Shown here piece after piece: positions 57,050 to 64,000 of a stretch of 64,000 bases of DNA; the first letter of the stretch is position 1; each line of letters begins with the position of its first letter. A program made the translations under genes and the position numbers. The notes beneath the pieces are model-generated. The model saw nothing but the letters and a program-made list of their open reading frames with translations. It was not told the DNA's origin and made no database searches. This stretch comes from Gammaproteobacteria bacterium. GTDB lineage: Bacteria > Pseudomonadota > Gammaproteobacteria > Pseudomonadales > Litorivicinaceae. The DNA lies in assembly GCA_024640985.1 (NCBI GenBank), contig JAHEDY010000005.1, forward strand, positions 1 through 64,000, given 5' to 3'.

Positions 57050-58957
57050 ATGACAACGATTCGTGTACCGGATATTGGTGATGCCTCGAACGTCACAGTC
57101 ATTGAAGTGGCTGTTGCTCAAGGCGATACAGTCGCCGAAGGGGATACCTTAATTGTTTTAGAGTCCGATAAGGCCTCCATGGAAATTCCAGCCGACGCAT
57201 CCGGTGTTGTGGGTGCGATCCATGTGTCTGAGGGTTCTGAGGTCAATGAAGGTGATCCAATTTGTGAATTGGACAGTGCGGATGCTGTTGGCTCTGCGCC
57301 TGTTGAGCCGCCTCCCGCTGAGGCTGTGACTGCAGCGCCAGTCGCAGCAGCTCCTGCGTCCCAAGAAGCCACGGCGAGTGAGCAGGTGGTTGTGCCTGAC
57401 ACTGGGAGTGCTGATGGCGTGACTGTGATTGAGGTCTCGGTTTCAGTGGGTGATACCGTTGCCGAAGGCGATACTCTGATCGTTCTGGAGTCAGATAAAG
57501 CGTCCATGGAAATTCCTGCACCTAAGGCTGGAGTGATTAGCGCCTTGATCGTGGCCGAGGGCCAGCAAGTGGTGCAGGGCGACCCAATTTGCGAGATGTC
57601 AGTGACCGCAGGCAGTCCAACTGCGACTCCTTCGCAAGCTCCGGCAACCGACACACCAACGACACCTGTGGCTGCTGCGCCGTCAAGCCGTGCAGGCAGT
57701 CTCGAAAAAGTGGTCGTTCCTGATACCGGAAATGCCGATGGTGTAACTGTGATCGAGGTCAGTGTTGCGATTGGTGAGACCGTCTCTGAGGGCGATACAT
57801 TAATTGTTCTCGAATCGGATAAAGCCTCGATGGAAATACCATCGCCGGTGAGTGGGAAAATCGTCGCACTCTCTGTGAAAGAGGGTGATTCCGTGGCTCA
57901 GGGTGATGCGATTGCCGATGTGGAATCCACCAGCGGTTCGGCGACCCCGGCAAGTCCAGTAGCACAACCGAGTGAACCTGTGGCTCCAGTCGCTACAGCG
58001 GCCGCCCAAAGCCAGACGATAGAACCTCCCGCAGCAGAGATTTCAGGGTCTCATGTGCATGCAGGACCAGCGGTGCGTGCGTTAGCGCGTGAGCTCGGTG
58101 TGGATCTGACCAAAGTGCCGTCATCTGGACCACGAGGCCGGATCACCAAAGATGACTTGCACAATTTTGTGAAGGCGAAATTGAGCCAAAAAGAAGCAAG
58201 TCCGGCGGTCACGGGTGGAACAGGAATTCCAGCAATTCCACCGGTGGATTTTGCAGCCTTTGGTCCTGTGGAACGAATTCCCATGACCAAAATTCACAAA
58301 CTCACAGCCGATAACATGACGCGCTGTTGGCTCAACGTTCCAGCCGTGACACAGTTTGACGAAGCCGACATCACAGATTTGGAAGCGTTCCGGAAATCCA
58401 TGAAAGCTGAGGCTGAAAAGAAGGGTGTGAAGCTTACTCCGCTTCCATTTTTGATTAAGGCCTCTGCCTATGCTCTGGCTGAACTACCCCAGGTCAATGC
58501 CTCGATCGATCCTGCGACGGACGAAATCGTCAGAAAAGGGTACATCCACATCGGTATTGCCGTGGACACACCTGATGGATTGATGGTTCCAGTGATCCGT
58601 GATGCGGATCAAAAAGGAATTTGGGAGATTGCCGCTGAAGCATCCGAGTTGGCCGATAAAGCGAAGAATAAGAAGTTAAAACCCGCAGAAATGCAGGGTG
58701 CGACTTTTACCATTTCATCGCTTGGATCCATCGGTGGTACAGCCTTTACACCAATCGTTCCTTCACCACAGGCAGCGATCCTCGGAATATCCAAGGCATC
58801 GATTCAACCGGTTTGGGATGGAGCTGCATTCCAACCACGGTTGATGCTACCGTTGTGTTTGTCCTATGACCACCGTGTGATTAATGGTGGAGATGGTGCA
58901 CGATTTACCACTGTCTTGAGCAAGGTGCTTGCTGATATCAGGCACTTGGTCTTTTGA
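57050..58957 (+). CDS. aceF: Dihydrolipoamide acetyltransferase, PDH E2, three lipoyl domains
   Basis: Core subunit of the pyruvate dehydrogenase complex, 635 residues. Three tandem lipoyl domains carry the lipoylated lysine in LESDKASMEIP at K41, K150 and K258, joined by Ala/Pro-rich linkers. An E3/E1-binding domain follows (about 335-375, AGPAVRALARELGVDLTKVPSSGPRGRI), then the catalytic domain ending in SYDHRVINGGDGARF. The usual DHRxxDG has Asn for Asp here, while the catalytic His is kept. lpd (E3) is not adjacent. A terminator lies just downstream. Confidence 0.97.
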   Translation: MTTIRVPDIGDASNVTVIEVAVAQGDTVAEGDTLIVLESDKASMEIPADASGVVGAIHVSEGSEVNEGDPICELDSADAVGSAPVEPPPAEAVTAAPVAAAPASQEATASEQVVVPDTGSADGVTVIEVSVSVGDTVAEGDTLIVLESDKASMEIPAPKAGVISALIVAEGQQVVQGDPICEMSVTAGSPTATPSQAPATDTPTTPVAAAPSSRAGSLEKVVVPDTGNADGVTVIEVSVAIGETVSEGDTLIVLESDKASMEIPSPVSGKIVALSVKEGDSVAQGDAIADVESTSGSATPASPVAQPSEPVAPVATAAAQSQTIEPPAAEISGSHVHAGPAVRALARELGVDLTKVPSSGPRGRITKDDLHNFVKAKLSQKEASPAVTGGTGIPAIPPVDFAAFGPVERIPMTKIHKLTADNMTRCWLNVPAVTQFDEADITDLEAFRKSMKAEAEKKGVKLTPLPFLIKASAYALAELPQVNASIDPATDEIVRKGYIHIGIAVDTPDGLMVPVIRDADQKGIWEIAAEASELADKAKNKKLKPAEMQGATFTISSLGSIGGTAFTPIVPSPQAAILGISKASIQPVWDGAAFQPRLMLPLCLSYDHRVINGGDGARFTTVLSKVLADIRHLVF

Positions 58958-58960
58958 TCA

Positions 58961-58986
58961 AAAGCCCGGTTCGCCGGGCTTTTTTT
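58961..58986 (+). terminator. Intrinsic terminator after aceF
   Basis: AGCCCGG-TTCG-CCGGGCT is a perfect 7-bp stem with a stable UUCG tetraloop, followed by six or more T. It also overlaps the last bases of the convergent adenosyltransferase gene. Confidence 0.92.
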
Positions 58987-59539
58987 ATTGAGTGCGCGCT
59001 GATTTCCAAAAGACCTCTTGGCCACCATCGCGTCGAGCCAATTGCCGAGCCATCACGAAAAGAACGTCTGAGAGCCGGTTGATGTAGTGTTTTAAGTCGT
59101 CGCCAACGGCTTCTTGTTTGGCTAAAGCGACAATGATGCGTTCGGCTCGTCTGGCCACAGCGCGAGCCATGTGGCATAAACCTGCTGATTTTGATCCACC
59201 AGGAAGAATAAATTCTTTCAGAGCTGGAAGTTCGTCATTGAGTTGATCACACAAGGTCTCTAGATCCGAAACCATCTCTGGTTGGATCAGTTGAAATCCA
59301 GGAACTGCAAGTTCACCGCCGAGGTCAAACAAACGATGCTGAATGTCGGTGAGTGGTCCGATCAGGGGCTCGTTGTCAGAGAGTTCGGCGATGAGCAATC
59401 CCATCCAGGAATTGAGTTCATCAATAGTGCCGACCGCTTCGATTCGGAGACTATCTTTTGACGTCCGTGATCCATCACCCAGTCCGGTCGTTCCATCATC
59501 GCCTGTCTTGGTGTAGAGCTTTGTTAATCGGTTACCCAT
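58985..59539 (-). CDS. Cob(I)yrinic acid a,c-diamide adenosyltransferase, PduO type
   Basis: A 184-residue trimeric ATP:cob(I)alamin adenosyltransferase. The ATP-binding N-terminus is LTKLYTKTGDDGTTGLGDGSRTSKDSLRIEAVGTIDELNS, and the active-site region is LPGGSKSAGLCHMARAVARRAER, with ALAKQEAVGDDLKHYINRLSDVLFVMARQLAR after it. It makes coenzyme B12 for B12-dependent enzymes and salvage. No B12 synthesis gene or cobalamin riboswitch is seen nearby. It overlaps ampG by 8 bp. Confidence 0.92.
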   Translation of the reverse strand: MGNRLTKLYTKTGDDGTTGLGDGSRTSKDSLRIEAVGTIDELNSWMGLLIAELSDNEPLIGPLTDIQHRLFDLGGELAVPGFQLIQPEMVSDLETLCDQLNDELPALKEFILPGGSKSAGLCHMARAVARRAERIIVALAKQEAVGDDLKHYINRLSDVLFVMARQLARRDGGQEVFWKSARTQ

Positions 59540-60878
59540 TGGAATCCTTGTGATGTGTTGAAATTTGCTCGAGTGGTTTGCGAATGAACACCAGAAGCAA
59601 TAGCCCCGGAATGACCATCAATGCAGTTAACACGAAAAATAGAGGCCAATTGCCTCCCGTCCAATCGACAAACCATCCTCCGCTTGAGGCCAGTACAGTT
59701 CGACCCGCATTGCCAATCGATGCCAGTAGGGCATATTGAGTAGCCGAGAATGCTTTGCCGGTCAGCGCGGTTAAGAAACTTACAAAAGCCACGGTCGAGA
59801 ATGCCGTGGTGAAATTATCGGTTAAGATCGCAAACAGCAGAATGGATTTATCAGGGCCAGCCATCGCAAGCCAGGCAAACAGTAAATTACTGCCGGCCAT
59901 TGCGACGCCACCGATAAACAAACCGCGTGTTACGCCTAACCGAACATTGATAATGCTGCCAATGAGTGCAAAAACACAGGTCGCAAGTCCGCCATAGAGT
60001 TTTTGGTAGGTCCCGATTTCTTCGTTAGTGAACAATTCTTTATAGAAGACGATCGACATGCGTCCGAGAAACGCCTCACCGATTTTGAACAAAAAGATGA
60101 ACACCAAAATCAAGATGGCAAGCCGTAATCCATGGTTTTTGAAGAAGTCAGCCAAAGGCTCCCAAGCAGTCACCGTCAACCAGGTGATGATGCGCTGGGA
60201 TCGACTCCGTTCACCTTGGAGATAGTGAGATTCAATCTCGCGCTGTAAAGCCTCTCTGTCGGTGATTGGTTCTTTGACGAGACAGGTGGCCAACATAAAG
60301 GCGCCCAAACACCCCGCGAGCATCAAATAGACCGTATTCCAACCGACCATATCTGCGTAAGCAAAGGCGAAGTAGCCCGGGAACGAATAGCCTGCCCACC
60401 ACCCAACGGTCGCCATTGCAGAGGCAGCTGGAATGGAAGCTTGATGACCATAAGAAAAATGATCGACCCGAAATGCGTCAATGGCGATGTCTTGCGTCGC
60501 GGAAAATAGCGCGATGGCGAAAATTAACATTCCGACCAGCGCGAGCTGTTCTCCTGGCGCTTGAACTGTGGCCAAAACTAAGGTCAGTACGGCCATGGCT
60601 GCCTGTGTTAGAAGAATCCAGCTTTTTCGTTGGCCGATTCGAGTGATGGAAGGAATGTTCACTCGGTCGACCAGTGGAGCCCATAGGAAGTTAAATGCGT
60701 AGATTCCGTAAGCAATGCCCACCAAGCCAATTTCGGTTCTTGAGACTCCGGCATCTTTGAGCCAAGCAGCCAACGCTGAGGCGATGAGAACCCAGGGGAA
60801 CCCACTGGCGCAACCCATTAGGAAAACCCAGAGAATGCGCTTGTCGAGATAGGTTTTGAGCGTGTCGTTGAGTGTCAT
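59532..60878 (-). CDS. ampG: Muropeptide permease AmpG
   Basis: MFS-type inner-membrane carrier that imports GlcNAc-anhydro-muropeptides during cell-wall recycling. The 448-residue protein has about 12 helices and the AmpG signatures FLMGCASGFPWVLIASALAAWLKDAGVSRTEIGL, ATQDIAIDAFRVD and FVSFLTALTGKAFSATQYALLASIG. It supplies the substrate of AmpD (44807). No ampC or ampR is in the window. Confidence 0.9.
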   Translation of the reverse strand: MTLNDTLKTYLDKRILWVFLMGCASGFPWVLIASALAAWLKDAGVSRTEIGLVGIAYGIYAFNFLWAPLVDRVNIPSITRIGQRKSWILLTQAAMAVLTLVLATVQAPGEQLALVGMLIFAIALFSATQDIAIDAFRVDHFSYGHQASIPAASAMATVGWWAGYSFPGYFAFAYADMVGWNTVYLMLAGCLGAFMLATCLVKEPITDREALQREIESHYLQGERSRSQRIITWLTVTAWEPLADFFKNHGLRLAILILVFIFLFKIGEAFLGRMSIVFYKELFTNEEIGTYQKLYGGLATCVFALIGSIINVRLGVTRGLFIGGVAMAGSNLLFAWLAMAGPDKSILLFAILTDNFTTAFSTVAFVSFLTALTGKAFSATQYALLASIGNAGRTVLASSGGWFVDWTGGNWPLFFVLTALMVIPGLLLLVFIRKPLEQISTHHKDSNG

Positions 60879-60933
60879 AAGCCGTCCGGATCAGAGTCCC
60901 ATTGTCGGGAGACTGCTCCGAAAGGCAAGATTT

Positions 60934-61695
60934 TTAAACGCGTAACCCGCCGTCAACTTCGATGACGCGGCCATTGACGTAATCATTTTCTAAAATGAAC
61001 TCGACGGTTTGTGCAATTTCATCGGGCTCACCGAGTCGTTTTGCAGGAATTCCGGCAGCAATTTTTTCCAACGCCTCTGGCTTCATCGTCAGCACCATTT
61101 CAGTCCCGATGTAACCAGGAGCAATGGCTGCACAACGGATCCCTTGACGCGCTAATTCCTTCGACCAGGTCACAGCCATTGCAGCAACGCCGGCTTTGGT
61201 TGCGACGTAGTTGGTTTGACCCATATTCCCGTGGCGAGAAATCGAAGAAATATTGATGATGCAGCCACCGTTTCCGGCTTTCACCATTTCAGTTGCGGCA
61301 GCACGCCCACACAGAAAGGTACCGGTTAAGTTCACATCGACAACCTGCTGCCAATGCTCGACGCTCATCCGTTTTTCAACGACACCGTCTTTGACCTTTA
61401 ACAGCATTGAGTCACGGGTAATTCCAGCATTATTGACGACGGCGTCAAGACGCCCCGTTTGTGCAGCAATTTGCGCGAAGACTGAATCAACTTCCTCTTC
61501 TTTTGCAACATTGCAAACCCAAGTTGAGGCTGTTGCACCAGCGTGTTCGATCATCGCTTTGGCTTCAGCGAGTGAGTCTTCGTTCATATCAATGAGTGCG
61601 ATATGCGGTTTCTTCGGCGCGAGTCTGAGCGCCATCGCGCGTCCAAGACCCTGCGCGCCACCTGTGATGACCACTACCTTGCCATTGAGATCCAT
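60934..61695 (-). CDS. SDR-family 3-ketoacyl/acetoacetyl-CoA reductase (FabG/PhaB-like)
   Basis: A 253-residue SDR with ITGGAQGLG (11-19), NNAGITRD, ISSISRHGNMGQTNYVATKAG (Ser, Tyr, Lys triad) and PGYIGTEMV...IPAKRLGEPDEIA near the end. These segments are shared by FabG and by PhaB, the acetoacetyl-CoA reductase of PHB synthesis. It stands alone, outside a fab cluster, and two TTGC-N3-GCAA palindromes lie upstream, resembling PhaR/PhbF sites. That favours a PHB or beta-oxidation role over fatty-acid elongation, as inference. Confidence 0.85.
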   Translation of the reverse strand: MDLNGKVVVITGGAQGLGRAMALRLAPKKPHIALIDMNEDSLAEAKAMIEHAGATASTWVCNVAKEEEVDSVFAQIAAQTGRLDAVVNNAGITRDSMLLKVKDGVVEKRMSVEHWQQVVDVNLTGTFLCGRAAATEMVKAGNGGCIINISSISRHGNMGQTNYVATKAGVAAMAVTWSKELARQGIRCAAIAPGYIGTEMVLTMKPEALEKIAAGIPAKRLGEPDEIAQTVEFILENDYVNGRVIEVDGGLRV

Positions 61696-61744
61696 ATTTA
61701 ATCCTTAAAATCTATATCCGTTTGTCGTTGCACAAAATCATTTG

Positions 61745-61755
61745 TTGCGATGCAA
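61745..61755. promoter_or_regulatory. TTGC-N3-GCAA palindrome 1 (PhaR/PhbF-like site)
   Basis: TTGCGATGCAA; with the preceding bases it reads TGTTGCGATGCAA, which fits the PhbF consensus TGnTGCnnnGCAA as I recall it. It is 50 bp upstream of the FabG/PhaB-like start. Confidence 0.5.
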
Positions 61756-61775
61756 TATTTTCTCTTGCAGTTTAG

Positions 61776-61786
61776 TTGCACTGCAA
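61776..61786. promoter_or_regulatory. TTGC-N3-GCAA palindrome 2 (PhaR/PhbF-like site)
   Basis: TTGCACTGCAA, with the same arms as the first copy and 31 bp from it (three helical turns). It lies between the reductase and the divergent fxsA. Confidence 0.5.
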
Positions 61787-61850
61787 AAAAAAGCTACCCC
61801 TCTTTGGTTTGTGGTCGACAAATCTGTATTCTGGCGACACAGGAGGATGC

Positions 61851-62246
61851 ATGCCGTTATTACTATTTATGCTGATCCCCATCGTTGAGATGTGGATTCT
61901 CATCGAAGTCGGTGGCTGGATTGGTGCATTACCAACGATCGCTTTAGTGGTGTTGACGGCAACGATTGGCTTGTCACTCCTCAAACAGCAAGGCCTCTCT
62001 ACACTGATGCGTGCGCGGCGCAAAATGGATGAAGGAGCGATTCCAGCATCAGAGCTTGTCAGCGGTGTAATGATTGCTGTCGGTGGCGCGCTGTTGTTAA
62101 CCCCTGGGTTTGTGACTGACGCGCTAGGATTTGCACTTCTCATCCCGCAAACGCGGCAGTGGTTGCTCTTCAAACTCATCGATCGATATCGCGACAAAAT
62201 CGTGGTCGAAGGTGAATTCCATCGCGTCGATGATAGAAATTTTTAG
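61851..62246 (+). CDS. fxsA: FxsA family cytoplasmic membrane protein
   Basis: A 131-residue inner-membrane protein. The start at 61851 has an AGGAGG ribosome site; the frame opens 75 bp earlier without one. Hydrophobic helices are PLLLFMLIPIVEMWILIEVGGWIGALPTIALVVLTATIGLSLL and GVMIAVGGALLLTPGFVTDALGFALLIP, the FxsA core. FxsA overproduction relieves phage T7 exclusion by the F plasmid in E. coli; its normal role is unknown. Placement just before groESL is conserved. Confidence 0.9.
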   Translation: MPLLLFMLIPIVEMWILIEVGGWIGALPTIALVVLTATIGLSLLKQQGLSTLMRARRKMDEGAIPASELVSGVMIAVGGALLLTPGFVTDALGFALLIPQTRQWLLFKLIDRYRDKIVVEGEFHRVDDRNF

Positions 62247-62254
62247 TTCGACTG

Positions 62255-62279
62255 TTGAAAAAAATAAAAGCGTCCGCAT
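62255..62279 (+). promoter_or_regulatory. Sigma-32-like promoter of groESL
   Basis: TTGAAA (62255-62260, preceded by G rather than the consensus C) and TCCGCAT (62273-62279) are 12 bp apart, close to the sigma-32 form CTTGAAA/CCCCATNT. It lies about 145 bp before groES and 9 bp after the fxsA stop. Confidence 0.55.
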
Positions 62280-62400
62280 CAACCGGGTTGTCCTGGGGAC
62301 AGGTAGTCCCTGGCGGTTAACCCCCCACAGGTGAGCTAAGGAAAGCGTTCCAACTCATTGGGTTGGGAGGGTCGAGGAAAGGCGCAAGCCTCAGTTCATT
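62280..62400 (+). promoter_or_regulatory. Structured 5' leader of groESL mRNA
   Basis: The leader contains consecutive hairpins: CAAC-CGG-GTTG (62280-62290); CTGGGGAC-AGGTA-GTCCCTGG (62293-62313, 8 bp with two G-U pairs); TGAG-ctaa-GGAA-AGCG-TTCC-aa-CTCA (62332-62357); and AGGC-GCAA-GCCT (62380-62391) closed by a GNRA loop. Such density of pairing over 120 nt without an open frame suggests a functional RNA element. Its role is not known. Confidence 0.45.
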
Positions 62401-62424
62401 GTCATAACGCGGAGATATCAGCAA

Positions 62425-62718
62425 ATGAACATTCGTCCACTCCACGATCGCGTCGTTATTCGTCGCATGGAAGAGGAAACTAAAACTTCAGGTGGCATCG
62501 TGCTTCCTGGTTCTGCGGCTGAAAAGCCAAATCAGGGTGAAATCGTTGCTGTCGGTACCGGCAAGCCACTCGATAACGGAGATGTCCGTGCGATGTCGGT
62601 ATCAGTCGGTGACACAGTAGTGTTCGGCCAGTATTCAGGCTCCAACACAATTAAAGTTGACGGTGAAGAGCTTCTGATCATGAACGAATCAGAGATTCTT
62701 GGCGTAGTTGAAAAGTAA
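62425..62718 (+). CDS. groS: Co-chaperonin GroES
   Basis: A 97-residue lid of the GroEL chamber. Begins [18 protein letters not shown], has the mobile loop [16 protein letters not shown] and ends [15 protein letters not shown] lies about 10 nt before the ATG. It is followed 27 bp later by groEL. Confidence 0.98.
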   Translation: MNIRPLHDRVVIRRMEEETKTSGGIVLPGSAAEKPNQGEIVAVGTGKPLDNGDVRAMSVSVGDTVVFGQYSGSNTIKVDGEELLIMNESEILGVVEK

Positions 62719-62730
62719 GACCCCTGATAA

Positions 62731-64000
<1,270 letters not shown>

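Noticed and set aside
57050..57900. Threefold DNA repeat of about 320 bp
   Set aside because: It is the three lipoyl domains of aceF, a normal feature of E. coli-type E2, not a mobile or regulatory repeat.
58985..60933. Cobalamin riboswitch near the PduO-type adenosyltransferase
   Set aside because: The gene overlaps ampG, and the short gap before ampG (60879-60933) lacks room and B12-box features.
62247..62424. CIRCE element (HrcA operator) before groES
   Set aside because: No TTAGCACTC-N9-GAGTGCTAA-like inverted repeat is present; the elements seen are a sigma-32-like promoter and other stems.

Overview
The window is a gene-dense, essentially gap-free piece of a gammaproteobacterial chromosome, with moderate GC and no tRNA, rRNA, insertion sequence, prophage or CRISPR array that I can see. 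The order rplU-rpmA-obgE-proB / rpsT / murJ-ribF-ileS-lspA-fkpB-ispH-[minor pilins]-thiO ... bamD / rluD-pgeF-clpB matches, as I recall it, the layout in Pseudomonas and relatives. FabY, a HolD-like gene before rimI, and AmpD/AmpG point the same way. A TRAP carrier and an AEC carrier would fit a marine, organic-acid-using relative (Oceanospirillales-like), but genus cannot be fixed from the sequence alone.

Layout. 59-9680 is a ten-gene minus-strand run. It starts with the ligase-associated DNA repair module (exonuclease, ATP-dependent ligase, DEXH helicase, PdeM phosphoesterase), continues through a secreted DUF4864-like protein, an orphan 96-residue protein, folM and nadC, and ends with an HNH nuclease and an Rhizobium-type asparaginase. 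9718-14584 holds a patatin/beta-barrel protein, an SRPBCC protein, an SDR, msrA and ispB. 14735-25252 is the housekeeping block from rplU to ispH. 25316-27228 is a shrunken type IV minor pilin cluster without pilY1. 27283-35352 holds thiO, nadE, bamD, rluD, pgeF and a sigma-32-type clpB. 35439-41787 is branched-chain amino acid synthesis (ilvBNC, leuA) with pssA and three small genes between. 41787-45352 holds a holD-like gene, rimI, fabY and ampD.

45349-58957 looks like one metabolic programme. A minus-strand run encodes a TRAP carrier of the TakP/lactate type, an amidase, a 66-residue membrane protein, L-lactate dehydrogenase and an AEC carrier. On the plus strand are a D-2-hydroxyacid dehydrogenase, a PdhR-like FadR-family regulator and aceEF (pyruvate dehydrogenase E1 and E2). 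Copies of the 11-bp palindrome TGGTC-W-GACCA, which fits the FadR-family operator pattern, lie before lldD (two), before the regulator (two) and, with one mismatch, between dctP and the D-2-hydroxyacid dehydrogenase. I infer a lactate/2-oxoacid to acetyl-CoA regulon under the local regulator.

58985-64000 carries a PduO-type cobalamin adenosyltransferase, AmpG, a FabG/PhaB-like reductase preceded by two TTGC-N3-GCAA palindromes, fxsA, and groES plus the first 418 codons of groEL behind a sigma-32-like promoter and a strongly structured leader. Other regulatory elements seen: an rplU promoter and hairpin, a leucine-codon-rich leader with terminator and a Shine-Dalgarno-masking hairpin before leuA, and five intrinsic terminators or terminator-like hairpins outside the leuA leader.
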